Source of the DNA: Polynucleobacter necessarius
Lineage (GTDB): Bacteria; Pseudomonadota; Gammaproteobacteria; Burkholderiales; Burkholderiaceae
Reading direction: 5' to 3'
DNA length: 64,000 nt
Assembly (NCBI RefSeq): GCF_900095205.1
Contig: NZ_LT606951.1
Span: 1,054,001-1,118,000, forward strand
The first letter of the stretch is position 1. Each line of letters begins with the position of its first letter. Made by a program: the position numbers and the translations under genes. Under the pieces are notes generated by a model. That model ran no database searches. It was not told where the DNA came from and was given only the letters and a program-made list of their open reading frames with translations. Below are positions 24,616 through 35,375 of this stretch, piece by piece.

Positions 24616-24691
24616 TCCTCGATAGCTCAGTCGGTAGAGCGCCGGACTGTTAATCCGTAGGTCCCTGGTTCGAGCCCAGGTCGAGGAGCCA
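24616..24691 (+). tRNA. tRNA-Asn (anticodon GTT)
   Basis: 76 bases with acceptor TCCTCGA/TCGAGGA, anticodon loop CTGTTAA, T-arm CCTGG-TTCGAGC-CCAGG, discriminator G and encoded CCA. A T-run hairpin terminator follows. Confidence 0.97.
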
Positions 24692-24701
24692 AATAAGTAG
24701 A

Positions 24702-24734
24702 AGCCTTCAGAGTTAATAGCCCTGAAGGCTTTTT
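24702..24734 (+). terminator. intrinsic terminator of tRNA-Asn
   Basis: Nine-base stem AGCCTTCAG / CTGAAGGCT with an 11-base loop and TTTTACTTTC directly after, ten bases downstream of the tRNA. It may also serve the opposing DUF2252 gene, whose stop is at 24764. Confidence 0.82.
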
Positions 24735-24763
24735 ACTTTCCAGCACTCAGCTCGCCAATCAAC

Positions 24764-26134
24764 CTATAAATCTGTTTGAGAAATAGCTTTGATACTGCCT
24801 TTTCGAACAGCCTCTAGTAATTGCTTATAGTCTTTTTCATTTTGTTTGGCATATTCCACAGCAAATCGACTAACAGCCTCATCAAATACGCCTGATTTAC
24901 CAAGGTATCCAGAAATCATGGCCCCGCATTACCCGACTTCGCATGAGATCGGGCTAAGGCTTGCCCGCAATACTTAGCGTAGTTCTTGAGCCTTAGGGGC
25001 GTTACCTCATCAAATGTAAAAGATACCTTCATATCTCGCAATTGACGTACATAAAAGTCTCTACCTTTAGGCCCCCTTGCCCAACCCAAAAATATATCGG
25101 AAGAAAATTGAGTTAAGCGTTGTCCAAATACGACGCGCTGACCATGCTTCTCATAATTACTCTTGCCTGCATAGGGCTCGAGCACGGATGGGCGAGCCTC
25201 TTTAACTTGCAGTAACAGCGGCTCATCATTGCTCGTCATAAATAGAGCTACAAAGCAACGTGCTCCAACACTACCAATACCCTCCACTTTTACAGCGATA
25301 TCCTCCAACTGGTAGCGATCCATTAAGATTTTGCGGTCGTCGCGCAAGAACTCCCGATAATCCGATATTACCTGCTTTGCTTGCGCCTCGAAATCTTCAT
25401 TCTGATGGAATATCAAGGGGAGCTGATCAATTAATCTCTTTTTTCCATCGACCTCTGTTGTGATTTTAGGAAATAAGTATTCAGCCACCCTGCTTTCGGC
25501 ACGCTTGATTAATTCCTCTCGATACAGTTTTGCCTTCTTGGTGGGCGCTTTCTGAGCAAATTTAGCTAAATCCAATTGCTTATACCAAAGCTCTAATGGA
25601 CTTAACTTTGAGTACTTACGAAGATTCTCGCGATAAGAACGTACACATGCTTTAGCAACAAGGCGCGCAACTTCAGTATCAATTTGGTTATCTTGTCCAG
25701 CGACCACAAAGCTTGTTGCTAAACGCTTAACATCCCACTCCCAAGGGGCGGGTAAGGTTTCATCAAAATCATTAATATCAAAAACTAATTTTCTTTCTGG
25801 TGTTGCATAGGCGCCAAAATTTAATAAATGGCAATCTCCACAAGCCTGAACATATAGGTCGGTATTTAGCGTCCTTGATAAATCGTCCGCCATCAGCACA
25901 GCAGAACCCCTTAATAAATGGACTGACCAACATGCGTCCATAACGAATGGGAATTAGATCTAATAGCCGATCCTCATTTGATTTTTCTAAAATTAAATTC
26001 GAGCTAAAGCCCTTAAGGCGTGACTTAACTAGCTGATGCGCTTCTAATGGGTGGGTTTTTCGTAAACTCTTACCAATCGCCATGCTAAACGCACGAGTCA
26101 GGATTGCATCATTAGATTTTTTTGGTTGTTTCAT
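24764..26134 (-). pseudogene. DUF2252 family protein, frameshifted
   Basis: ATG 26134 (MKQPKKSNDAILTRAFSMAIGKSLRK). A shift near 25900 leads into RGSAVLMADDL, ACGDCHLLNFGAYATPER, FDINDFDETLP and PWEWDVKRLATSF, which define DUF2252, a kinase-like fold of unknown function. Another shift near 24918 (SHAKSGNA / AMISGYLGKSGVFDEA) precedes the true end, stop TAG 24764-24766. About 456 codons, usual for the family. No neighbour suggests a role. Confidence 0.88.
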
Positions 26135-26410
26135 CGTTCGATTTTTGCATTTAAACGAAAAAATGTCATATCAGCAGCATATTAATGCTAGATTCTGCCC
26201 GTTTCCCTGCATCTAAATACACTGCATTCAATTGAGGTAGTCAGCCAAAATCAGGGGGCTTTGCCTATCTATCTTTATAAATATTGCGCTGCACCACCAC
26301 TTAACTCCTGCAGCCTGATCAGGTATAGTTTGGGAAGCAAGATCAAGCCCACTAAAAATTTACAAAACTTTTATTTTTATTGGGTCATTATTAATACATT
26401 AGGAGACCTC
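26135..26410. other. intergenic stretch without recognisable gene
   Basis: No reading frame with family resemblance, no strong hairpin. It must hold the promoter of the DUF2252 gene and of the EF-hand gene, but no convincing -35/-10 pair stands out. Confidence 0.5.
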
Positions 26411-26813
26411 ATAGCGGAGCCAATCAATTTCATCGTTGCAGCAGCAGTTTTGATTCCCGCCCGTTGGATACGCCCAAACAACCGCTCCTAGAATCACCTC
26501 TTTGTCAAAGCTTGATCCAAACAATGATAAGAAAATAACTAAAGAGGAAGCCCTTAAAGCTGGTATGCCTCAAGCTGTTTTTATAAAAATTGATAAAGAT
26601 AAAAACGGGGAAATTAGTATCACCGAGCTAGATGTCTATAGATCACAAAACAATTCCATTGCGCCCTTAGATAGCGATAAAGACCAAAAAATTAGCAAAG
26701 CAGAGGCAATTAAAGCTGGCATGACCGAGCAAGAATTCACCATCTTAGATAAAGATAACAACGGCTACATTACCCAAGCTGAATGGGATTCTGGTTATTG
26801 GATCATCTGGTAA
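26411..26813 (+). pseudogene. secreted four-EF-hand protein, signal peptide damaged
   Basis: From about 26502 the frame is open and encodes four canonical 12-residue calcium loops: DPNNDKKITKEE, DKDKNGEISITE, DSDKDQKISKAE and DKDNNGYITQAE. Upstream in the same frame lies VGYAQTTAPR, the end of a secretion signal; its hydrophobic part (FIVAAAVLIPA) is one frame away, so a shift lies near 26462. The position expected for the start, seven bases after TAGGAGA, reads ATA (26411-26413). Mature part intact, export signal lost. A shorter product from TTG 26502 cannot be excluded. A terminator follows. Confidence 0.65.
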
Positions 26814-26841
26814 ATCTTTCAAGCCTTTCTCAATTTTTTAG

Positions 26842-26879
26842 AATCCCCATATCTCAAGCAGAATGGGGATTTTATTTTA
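26842..26879 (+). terminator. intrinsic terminator after the EF-hand gene
   Basis: Nine-base stem AATCCCCAT / ATGGGGATT (26842-26850 with 26863-26871), 12-base loop, then TTATTTT. Lies between the EF-hand stop and the U32 gene. Confidence 0.75.
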
Positions 26880-26980
26880 GGCAAAAGGCTCAAAATCTCA
26901 TTTCTGCCCTAGATATATGCCGATTTAGCGATCAAAGCATCGAAAAGCAAATTAGCCTAAAGCACACTAAAATGGAGGCT

Positions 26981-28285
26981 ATGACTAAAATTCCTGAACT
27001 TTTGGCGCCTGCCGGCAACCTCAACATGCTTCGCGCCGCTTTTGACTTCGGTGCGGATGCTATTTATGCCGGACAACCTCGTTATTCCCTACGGGTTCGC
27101 AATAATGACTTTGGCAAGATAGAAGTTCTCAAGCAAGGAATTGATATCGCCCATGATATGGGTAAAAAGTTTTATTTGGTTTCTAATTTATTGCCCCATG
27201 GTGCAAAAACACGCACCTATATCAAAGATATGTCATCAGTTGTTGCGCTCGGACCAGATGCTCTCATCATGTCCGACCCTGGTCTCATCATGATGGCGCG
27301 TGAAGCTTGGCCTGATATACCAATTCATTTATCGGTTCAAGCAAATACTGTTAACGGCGCTTCTGCAAAGTTTTGGCACTCGGTTGGCATTAGCCGCGTC
27401 ATTTTATCTCGCGAACTTTCTTTTGATGAAATTGAAGAGGTTCGTCAAGATTGTCCAGAGATGGAGCTAGAAGTGTTTGTTCATGGCGCACTTTGTATTG
27501 CGTATTCGGGGCGATGCTTATTGTCAGGCTATATGTCTCACCGCGACTCCAACCAAGGTGCTTGTACTAATGCCTGTCGCTGGGATTACAAAGTAAAACC
27601 TGGACAACAAAATACTAGTGGTGATGTTGTTCTTCTTCAAGAAGCGCGCCGACCTGATGATCTCATGCCTATGGAAGAAGATGAGCATGGCACATACATC
27701 ATGAACTCAAAAGATCTCAGAGCCATTGAGCATATTGAGCGCCTTACTAAGATGGGGGTCGACTCTTTTAAGATAGAGGGAAGAACCAAATCACCTTATT
27801 ACGTATCACGAACTGTTCAAGCCTACCGATCTGCGATCAATGATGCCGTACAAGGGAAGCCTTTTAATACCACCCTGCTCGGGAATTTAGAGGGATTGGC
27901 GAATCGTGGTTATACCGATGGCTTTTATGAGCGTCATCACGATAAAGAGTACCAACTGTATATGCGCGGACACTCGCTTTCTGGTAGAAGTCTTTATGTT
28001 GGAGAAACATTGGACATTGATTCCGCTACCGGTCGTGTGAAGGTGGACGTCAAGAACCGATTCTCAGTTGGCGACAGGCTTGAAATTATTGAACCCCATG
28101 GTAATCAAGACTTAGTGCTTGAAAAAATGTGGAATATGAGTGATAAACTTATTGACGTAGCCCCAGGATCGGGTCACTTTGTCTGGCTAGAGCTGCCCCT
28201 CAAAAGCAAGCATGCGTTTATTGCACGATATACCCAAGATCCAGCAAAAGCAGAAGAAAGCGCCTGTTCTTCTTGCGGCGAATAA
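26981..28285 (+). CDS. yegQ: U32 family peptidase-like, tRNA hydroxylation protein (YegQ/TrhP type)
   Basis: The frame is open from 26783, but the family N-terminus PELLAPAGNLNMLRAAF begins at about 26990; I take ATG 26981 preceded by GGAG. 434 residues. Signatures: GADAIYAGQPRYSLR, LSVQANTVN, the U32 pattern EVFVHGALCIAYSGRCLLS and the cysteine cluster GACTNACRW, consistent with an iron-sulfur site; C-terminal ACSSCGE. The E. coli homologue makes 5-hydroxyuridine at tRNA position 34. Intact among broken neighbours, as expected for a decoding function. Confidence 0.9.
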   Translation: MTKIPELLAPAGNLNMLRAAFDFGADAIYAGQPRYSLRVRNNDFGKIEVLKQGIDIAHDMGKKFYLVSNLLPHGAKTRTYIKDMSSVVALGPDALIMSDPGLIMMAREAWPDIPIHLSVQANTVNGASAKFWHSVGISRVILSRELSFDEIEEVRQDCPEMELEVFVHGALCIAYSGRCLLSGYMSHRDSNQGACTNACRWDYKVKPGQQNTSGDVVLLQEARRPDDLMPMEEDEHGTYIMNSKDLRAIEHIERLTKMGVDSFKIEGRTKSPYYVSRTVQAYRSAINDAVQGKPFNTTLLGNLEGLANRGYTDGFYERHHDKEYQLYMRGHSLSGRSLYVGETLDIDSATGRVKVDVKNRFSVGDRLEIIEPHGNQDLVLEKMWNMSDKLIDVAPGSGHFVWLELPLKSKHAFIARYTQDPAKAEESACSSCGE

Positions 28286-28314
28286 ACATTCAAACCCATT
28301 ACACGATCGACTTA

Positions 28315-28839
28315 ATGACCAATAACCCAACACATCCGGAAGCTCTCAGTCTAAAGCAAAAGTTTAAAGAAGAGATGAAGAAAGCGTTTTCACTAACGCT
28401 CTACTTTGGTGTGTGATTCTGCTCCATTACATTCTTTGCGGCCACTGCGCTTGATGAGCGCCCCTTCCCTCTATCTTTATTTGGTTTTGCTTTGATTAAA
28501 GCGGGCATTTCAGCAAAATTCCTATTAATTACGCAGGCAGCCTATCCTATTAAAGTAAACAAAAAGCATGGGATAGTTCGCTCTCTATTTCTTGAGTCGC
28601 TAGTTTATATTTTGGTGGTGCTAGCTTTGAACTATCTGGAAGCTGATTTACATGGTCTTATTAATGGCAAAGAATTTATCGCCTCCATGGGCTCATTTGG
28701 TCAATCCGACCCATTGCGCGTCTTTGCCATGGGGATCCTATATTGGCTGATAGTGTGGCCTTATTTAATTTTCATAGGCGTCAATATTGCCCTAGGTAAC
28801 ACTGCCACACTTGCAATCCTATTTGGTTCCAAAAAATAA
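28315..28839 (+). pseudogene. membrane protein of unknown family with one early stop
   Basis: ATG 28315 (MTNNPTHPEALSLKQKFKEEM). TGA at 28414-28416 interrupts an otherwise open frame of 174 residues. Three or four hydrophobic segments follow (LYFGV...ITFFAATAL; SLVYILVVLALNYL; GILYWLIVWPYLIFIGV). I do not recognise the family. Followed nine bases later by the outer-membrane transporter gene. The stop lies inside the first membrane segment, so it is likely dead, though a GTG or TTG restart is possible. Confidence 0.7.
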
Positions 28840-28848
28840 TTGTTCTAC

Positions 28849-29717
28849 GTGAAAATTTTTTGGCTTTGCTTGCTGGGACTTCTTAGTCATCAAGCATATG
28901 GCCAGGAAATTGAAGCTCGCGCTTATTCCAATGCACCCATCGGCTTTAATTTTTTAACTGGTGGAATCGCCAACGCAAATAGCGGCCTCATATCATTTAA
29001 CCTCAGAATCACTGAGTTTTACCCGTATTATCGATGTCGCTGGGCAGTCTGGAAGGGTATCTGTTTTGTTACCTTATTCCGAGCTCTCAACCACTAAAAA
29101 CTTGGGGCTACAAAATCTCAATGCTTCTGCTGAGGGTTTATCGGATCCTGTGATCAAGTTTTCTGCCAATCTATATGGCGCTCCTGCACTTTCTGAAGAG
29201 GAATTTAAACTCTACAAGCAGGATCTGATTATTGGAGCCGGTGTCGCAGCTTCAATTCCTTGGGGCAAATACAACAACGAACAAATAGTCAATGTAGGTG
29301 GCAATCGTTCATTAATCAAGCCCGGTATAGGGGCATCCCAAGCCATTGGCGCCTGGCGCTTAGAGTTTGCCGGAATGGCGACGATCGTATACCAAGAATA
29401 CGAGCTTTATGGGCAACAACACCCTTTCGCAAAACCCAATCTATTCGACTGAAGGTCATGCCATTTACTACTTTCAAAATAGCGCCTGGATTTCTGCTGA
29501 TGCCACCTATTACATGGGAGGACAAGCATTTACCGATAGTGTAGCAAATAATAGTACTGAGGAAAATTGGCGATTTGTCAGCACCTTGTCTTATCCAGTT
29601 AATAAACAAAATGCTATTCGCTTAACTGGCAGCAAGGGAGTCTACTCTCGCACCAATAATAGCTATGATGCTATAACTCTTTCCTGGCAGTATCGACGAT
29701 GGGGTGGCGGACTCTAG
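28849..29717 (+). pseudogene. outer-membrane transporter of the phenol MetA degradation family (SphA-like), frameshifted
   Basis: GTG 28849 opens a signal peptide (MKIFWLCLLGLLSHQAYG) followed by EIEARAYSNAPIGFNFLTGG. Shifts near 28975 and 29420. Readable family motifs: GQSGRVSVLLPYSEL, SDPVIKFSANLYGAPALS, KQDLIIGAGVAASIPWGKY and the terminal WQYRRWGGGL beta-strand. Members are predicted porin-like proteins of aromatic compound catabolism. About 288 codons, near usual length. Confidence 0.85.
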
Positions 29718-29811
29718 GTAGATAGGCTATTCCGTAGATACGATGGACTTAAAGCCGTTTTACTAATTCATTTGTACAGCGCAAGAACAATCAAAAAGAC
29801 ACGAGACATAC

Positions 29812-31556
29812 ATGAGCAATAAACCAAAAAAAGACCCCACAGAAAGCGGTTTGCGAAAAGGCTTGACTAGCTATGGTGATAAAGGATTCTCTTTATTTTT
29901 GCGCAAAGCATTTATTATAGGTGCCGGATATACCAATAGCGCTCTTGATCGCCCTGTCATAGGCATTATTAATACTGGTAGTGCATACAACCCCTGTCAT
30001 GGCAATATGCCGCAATTGCTTGAAGCAGTAAAACGTGGCGTGATGCTCGCGGGTGGCTTGCCAATGGAATTTCCCACCATTTCAATACATGAGAGTTTTG
30101 CCGCACCAACCAGCATGTACTTGCGCAACCTAATGTCGATGGACACAGAAGAGATGTTGCGCGCACAACCGATGGATGCAGTGGTCATGATTGGTGGTTG
30201 CGATAAAACAGTGCCAGCACAAATGATGGGCGCCGCTTCAGCAGGCTTACCAGCCATACAGCTAATTACCGGCTCGATGTTGACCGAATCTCATCGTAAT
30301 GAGCGTGTTGGTGCGTGCACTGACTGCCGTCGTTACTGGGGCAAATTTCGTGCGGGCGAGATTGATGAAATTGAAAAAGACGAGGTTAACGATCAACTAG
30401 TAGCCAGTGTTGGCACTTGTTCAGTAATGGGTACAGCTAGCACTATGGCCTGCATCTCTGAAGCGCTTGGCATGTGACAGTGCCTGGTGGGGCTACACCT
30501 CCAGCAGTTAACGGCAGATCGCATACAGTATTGCAGAAGAAACTGATACTTGTGCAGTCAAGATGGCTAAAGAAGGTTTAACAATTAATAAGGCGTTAAC
30601 AGCCGATGCCTTTGAGAACGCTATGCGAGTTTTGCTCGCGATTGATGGCTCGACCCATTGTGCATTTAGCGGCTATTGCTGGTCGTATGGGCTTAGAGAT
30701 TGACTTAAACGCCCTCGATAAAATGGGTGATGAGACACCCGTATTGGTAGATTTAAAGCCATCTGGAGATCACTACATGGAAAACTTTCATGATGCAGGT
30801 GGTATGACCACTCTGTTGCACGAACTAAAGCCCTTATTAAAGCTCAATGCAATGACTGTCAGCGGCAAGAACGCTTGGCGAAGAAATTGAGGCTGCTCCA
30901 CCGAGTTTTCAGCAAGATGTGGTGCGCCCATTTGATAGGCCAATTTATCCACGCGACAGTATTGCAGTTTTACATGGCAATCTAGCTCCCGGTGGCGCCA
31001 TTATTAAGCAATCAGCTACCAATGAAAAACTGATGGAACATGAAGGTCGTGCCGTTGTTTTTGAAGATGCGGCTGATTTAGCCAATCGTATTGATAGCCC
31101 AGATTTGGATGTCACCGCCGAAGATATTTTGGTTCTCAAGAATATAGGGCCTAAAGGTGCCCCAGGTATGCCAGAAGCTGGCTATATCCCAATTCCTATG
31201 AAACTAGCCCGGCGCCGGAGTCAAAGATATCGTGCGCATCTCGGATGGACGCATGAGTGGTACCGCCTTTGGGACGATTGTGTTGCACGTTACTCCAGAG
31301 TCCGCTATTGGGGGGCCATTGGCGCAAGTACGTAATGGTGATCGTATTCGTTTGAGCGTAAAGAATCGTGAAATTAGTTTATTAATTTCCGATGAAGAAC
31401 TGGTTCAACGCATGAAAGACAATCCAATTACTTCACCTACGGCTGAGCGCGGCTATAAGAAGCTTTTCTTGGATACCGTTACACAAGCAAGATCAAGGTG
31501 TAGACTTTGATTTCCTAAGGGCCGCGAAAATGGTTGGTAAAACACCGCGTTCTTAG
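29812..31556 (+). pseudogene. IlvD/Edd family dehydratase (sugar-acid dehydratase type), frameshifted
   Basis: ATG 29812. Residues 1-221 are in frame to TGA near 30478: GSAYNPCHGNMP (first cluster cysteine), IGGCDKTVPAQMMG and GACTDCRRYWG. Later pieces in changing frames: GGATPPAVN, HCAFSGYC, GDETPVLVDLKPSG, LAPGGAIIKQSA, GPKGAPGMPEAG, RISDGRMSGTAFGTI. The ACTDCRRYWG and SGTAFGT variants resemble L-arabinonate/xylonate-type dehydratases more than true IlvD (inference). At least five lesions. Full length of about 580 codons. Converges with the acyl-CoA ligase gene, 11 bases apart. Confidence 0.88.
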
Positions 31557-31567
31557 AATATCTTCGC

Positions 31568-33238
31568 TCAAAGATTTCTGAGCTCTCGACGCAATATTTT
31601 CCCGACATTGGATTTAGGCAAGTCGTCTACAAAAATCACTTTTCTTGGGCGCTTATAGCTAGTGAGATGCTCCTTGGAATGCTGAAGGACTGCAGCTTCG
31701 GTAATGTGGTGATTTGATCTCACAACATAGACCTTAACTATTTCATCCAATTTGCGATGAGGCGCACCAATGACAGCGCATTCTTGTATTCCTGGCATTT
31801 GCACTAAAACATCTTCTACATCATTTGGAAATACCTTAAATCCTGCCACTACGATCATATCTTTTTTACGATCCACAATTTGAATAAAGCCTTCAGACGT
31901 AATTAACCCAATATCACCAGATTTGAAGTAGCCATCAGCCGTCATGCAATGACTGGTTTCCTCAGGTTTATTCCAGTACCCCGCCATCACTTGTGGGCCT
32001 TTAATACAAATCTCTCCTGCCATGCCATTAGGCAACTCTACTTCGTCATCATCCAAAATCACGACATCTGTTCCAGGAACGGGCGAACCAATATGGCCTG
32101 TAAAGCGCCTCTCCAAAGGACTGTTGACACAAACTACCGGTGAAGTTTCTGAGAGGCCATAACCTTGAGCAATCGGCACTCCTGTAAGCGCCTGCCAATG
32201 GTCTGCGGTTTTTTATGAACAGCCACCCCCCACCAATGGTGACTAATAAATTAGGGAGTCTCACTTGCTTAAATTTTGGGTGATGAATTAAAGCGTGAAA
32301 CAAGGTGTTCACCCCAGGAAAAATATTGATTTTTGGATGCTTCATCAGCATTTTGATAAAATCAGCGATGTCTCTTGGATTAGCGACCAAGATTAATAAT
32401 CCGCCTTTAGCAATTCCAAGGAATGCGCATGCGGTCAGAGCAAATATATGCGTTAGAGGCAAGGCGCATAAAAAAACTAGTTGTTCATTAGGCTGTCGTT
32501 TTAAGCCAGGATTAAGCCAAGCTTCTATTTGAGCAATATTCGAAAGAATATTACGATGCAACAAGACTGCACCTTTTGAAATGCCAGTAGTTCCTCCTGT
32601 GTACTGCAAAAAAGCGATGTCATCGAGACCAATTTCGGGCCGTTGAAAAACAGATCCTCTACCAATCTGAAGCGCCTCTTTAAAAGCAATATGCTGGAAA
32701 CTCCATGGTGCAATCATTTTCTTAATATTGTGCGCTACCCAATTGACGATTAAACCCTTTACACTAAGAAGTTCACCTGGGCTACTGACAATCACCTGCT
32801 TCATATTTGGCAAGCTAGGTATCTGCTGGTAGATCGCCGCAAAATTTTCCATCACAACCAAGACTGAAGCGGCGCTATCACGCAATTGATCCTCTAATTC
32901 ACGCGCAGTATAAAGAGGGTTGATATTGACCACAACATAACCAGCGCGCAACACCCAGATCATAGCTACAACATACTCAATCACATTTGGATACATCAAT
33001 GCAATGCGTGCACCCTTCTCCAAATACAAGGTCTGAAGATAACTAGCAAAGTCTTGAGAGAGTCTTCAAGATCACGATATGAGAAAAACTTCCCCATGGA
33101 CTCTACAGCTTTGCGATTGCCAAAACGACTAAAACATTCCTCTAGAAACTGAGACAAAGAAGAATTGGGCAAAACGCCAATATCATGAGCTACACCGTCA
33201 GGATAGTTTTTCAACCAAGGTTTAGTTGGATTAACCAT
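31568..33238 (-). pseudogene. long-chain acyl-CoA ligase (FadD type), frameshifted
   Basis: Start placed at ATG 33238 (MVNPTKPWLKNYPDGV), which matches the FadD N-terminus; the frame also opens 10 codons further upstream. Shifts near 33055 and 32205. Motifs: YTGGTTGISKGAVL (AMP binding), GYGLSETSP, SGDIGLI, VDRKKDMIVVAGFKVFPNDVE and the catalytic lysine region LPKSNVGKILRREL at the end. About 556 codons. Activates fatty acids with ATP and CoA. Loss would limit use of exogenous fatty acids unless another ligase exists elsewhere. Confidence 0.9.
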
Positions 33239-33529
33239 AAGATAGCCTCGGTCTCGCTTTCTTATCATTTATAACTAGATTTATAAATCTAAAAGCTAAT
33301 TCTAAACACTGCATAGGATTAAATCTAAAGTGATGCTCCCTTTGGCTCTTTAGCCATTTAGCCTTGTTTTTGGACAATGAATTAATTGGATATATTTATC
33401 TAGCCTACTATCCCTGGGGGTAAGCAGTATTTAATAGTGGAGATTTTCCGTTTTGGCGCCAATAAAGCATAATTTAAGCCACCAAAACCTCAAGACAGAG
33501 ATTTCGGATATTCATATATTGAGGGGCAT
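33239..33529. other. intergenic stretch between divergent genes
   Basis: About 290 bases, AT-rich, upstream of both the FadD-type gene and the DUF2147 gene; promoters of both should lie here. No gene, strong hairpin or long palindrome seen. Confidence 0.5.
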
Positions 33530-33990
33530 ATGCTTACCAAATACTCGATTACATTTCTTTCAGCCTTCCTTTTACTCTTCGCTGGAAATGTTTTTGCCCA
33601 ATCTTCAGATCCGGCAATTGGTGTTTGGAAAACGATTGATGACAAAACAAACGAAGCCGCTTCATTAATCAAAATTGAACAAGTGAATGGTGCGCTTGAG
33701 GGAACGATTGTTAAAACATTTCAAAAACCAAATGAAAAGCCACTGGTGTACTGCAACCTATGCAAAGATGAGCGTAAAGATAAGCCCCCATCATTGGAAT
33801 GAAAATTATGACCGAACTCAAGCGTGATAAGCTAGGCACTTGGTCAGACGGTAAAATTCTAGATCCAGAAGAAGGTGAAGTTTATCGAGTCAAAATCGTT
33901 ACTGAAGATGGCAAAAAAATGGATGTTCGTGGCTATATCGACGTTCCATTGCTTGGTAGGACTCAGGTTTGGCACAAAGTCGAACAATAG
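33530..33990 (+). pseudogene. DUF2147 secreted protein, one frameshift
   Basis: ATG 33530 with GAGG upstream. Signal peptide MLTKYSITFLSAFLLLFAGNVFA, then DPAIGVWKTIDDKT, and the paired cysteines YCNLCKDERKDKPP. The frame breaks near 33795 (normally a short P-I-I-G-M bridge) and resumes MKIMTELKRD, GKILDPEEGEVYRVK, VRGYIDVPLLGRTQVW. Length 461 is 3n+2, consistent with one lost base. Function of the family unknown. Its stop is one base from the convergent nucleosidase stop. Confidence 0.87.
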
Positions 33991-33991
33991 C

Positions 33992-34552
33992 TTAGGTTCG
34001 AAGAATTTCAGTAATCTTTTGTAGGAACAGCTCCTGTCCATGATGGACCTTGGATTGCCAATCAGCTCCTGAGCTCTCATTGGCATCGTCGGTAATGTAT
34101 TTAAATGAGTGCCAAGGAATTTGATACTCATGAGCAACTGCCGCAATGGCAAATAATTCCATGTCAACCACATCCACTCCTTAACTCTGAAGCCAGGGAT
34201 CTTGGGCTGTTACAAAACTATCGCCAGAACCACATATGAATTTTCCACTGGACAGATGCTCCGTTGGACGAATGCAGAATAGTGTACTACCTCGAGGCGC
34301 CAATGGTTCCGCATCCATATCGCGCTGAATGACTCTGCCAATCTCTAAGAGGCCATCTACTTCTGGGTTTATTTTTCCAGCAGCACCAAAGTTCAGTATT
34401 AGCCTTGGGCTGAATTGATGAATCGCTTTTAAGGATGTTACTGCTGCATTGATTTTGCCAATCCCCGAATACACTATCTCTGCCCCACTAGGCACAGTCT
34501 CTCGCTTGAGCTCGGACTCTAATGCGGTAATAATGAGTAGTTCAGTTTTCAT
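33992..34552 (-). pseudogene. nucleoside phosphorylase/MTA-SAH nucleosidase-like protein, single nonsense codon
   Basis: ATG 34552 (MKTELLIITALESELKRE). In one frame of 186 codons except for TAA just after LQS (about 34178-34180). It shows SGIGKINAAVTSLKA, LILNFGAAGKINPEV, and VDVVDMELFAIAAVAHEY, where the ME pair contacts the ribose in this superfamily. The stop removes the catalytic C-terminal third. The start is 11 bases from the divergent apt start. Exact substrate uncertain; purine salvage fits the neighbour. Confidence 0.82.
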
Positions 34553-34563
34553 AATGGTTGGCC

Positions 34564-35082
34564 ATGAATTTATTAGATTATCTACCCGGAGCTCCGGATT
34601 TTCCAAAACCAGGCATTCTCTTTAGGGATATCTCTCCTTTATTAGCCAATCCAGCAGCCTTTAAAGAGGCAATTCACCAGCTTGATGAATTAGCCCAGCA
34701 GTTTGATTACACCCATATTGTGGGTATTGAGTCACGTGGCTTTATCTTTGGCTCCGCTCTAGCTCATCATTCACATAAAGGATTGGCCCTAGCCAGAAAG
34801 CCCAATAAACTTCCTTTAGCCAGTCGCCGCGAGGCCTACGGACTGGAATACGGTAGCAATGCTTTGGAAATTCAAGAATCTACCCTACCTAAAGCCGCTA
34901 GAGTTTTACTCCTAGATGATGTTTTAGCAACCGGCGGGACCTTAATTGCTGCTGATAAGTTGCTACGCAGTGCAGGCTTTGAAGTGTGTGGCGCCATCAC
35001 TCTGTTGGAAATTACCTTTCTAAATGGCAATCAACTACTCAGTAAAAACAATCTTAGCCATCAATCTGTATTGAAAAGCTAG
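34564..35082 (+). CDS. apt: adenine phosphoribosyltransferase
   Basis: 172 residues from ATG 34564 (MNLLDYLPGAPDFPKPGILFRDISPLL); a TTG two codons upstream is also in frame but less likely. The FPKPGI.FRDI.PLL N-terminus, IVGIESRGFIFG and the PRPP-binding VLLLDDVLATGGT are all present. Converts adenine and PRPP to AMP. Uninterrupted; adenine salvage would matter to a host-dependent cell. Divergent from the broken nucleosidase gene, whose product would have supplied adenine. Confidence 0.94.
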   Translation: MNLLDYLPGAPDFPKPGILFRDISPLLANPAAFKEAIHQLDELAQQFDYTHIVGIESRGFIFGSALAHHSHKGLALARKPNKLPLASRREAYGLEYGSNALEIQESTLPKAARVLLLDDVLATGGTLIAADKLLRSAGFEVCGAITLLEITFLNGNQLLSKNNLSHQSVLKS

Positions 35083-35093
35083 ATGCTGAATTT

Positions 35094-35375
35094 CTATACC
35101 AACTTTTTAGCCGTCTTCAAAATCTTCATGGCGCCCCAACCTACCGCCAGTGCTTTACTAGCAAGTTTTGGCTTGTAATGCGCTAGCGCTGCAAATGCGC
35201 TACTCCAAAGGATGGGGTTATTTTTAAGAAAATGTATTGCATCTATTCCCTTATCTGCCCAAGATAGTGGTTTTTCCCATGCTTCAAAGTGTTCTGCAAA
35301 TTCCTGCCTCTCTTTGCGCGACTGGGTCTGCAGCTCGTGACGATGGGCTTCTAGGGCTTTTAACTTGACGCTCAT
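35094..35375 (-). CDS. YqjK-like small protein
   Basis: 93 residues; N-terminal helix rich in charge and heptads (LKALEAHRHELQTQSRKERQEFAEHF), then a hydrophobic segment NNPILWSSAFAALAHYKP. Start overlaps the upstream stop as ATGA (35372-35375). Position directly after YqjE- and YqjD-like genes supports the assignment to the yqjDEK set. Intact. Confidence 0.72.
   Translation of the reverse strand: MSVKLKALEAHRHELQTQSRKERQEFAEHFEAWEKPLSWADKGIDAIHFLKNNPILWSSAFAALAHYKPKLASKALAVGWGAMKILKTAKKLV

Noticed and set aside
26783..26980. A 66-residue N-terminal extension of the U32 protein
   Set aside because: It overlaps the EF-hand gene end and a terminator hairpin, and the family N-terminus starts at about 26990.
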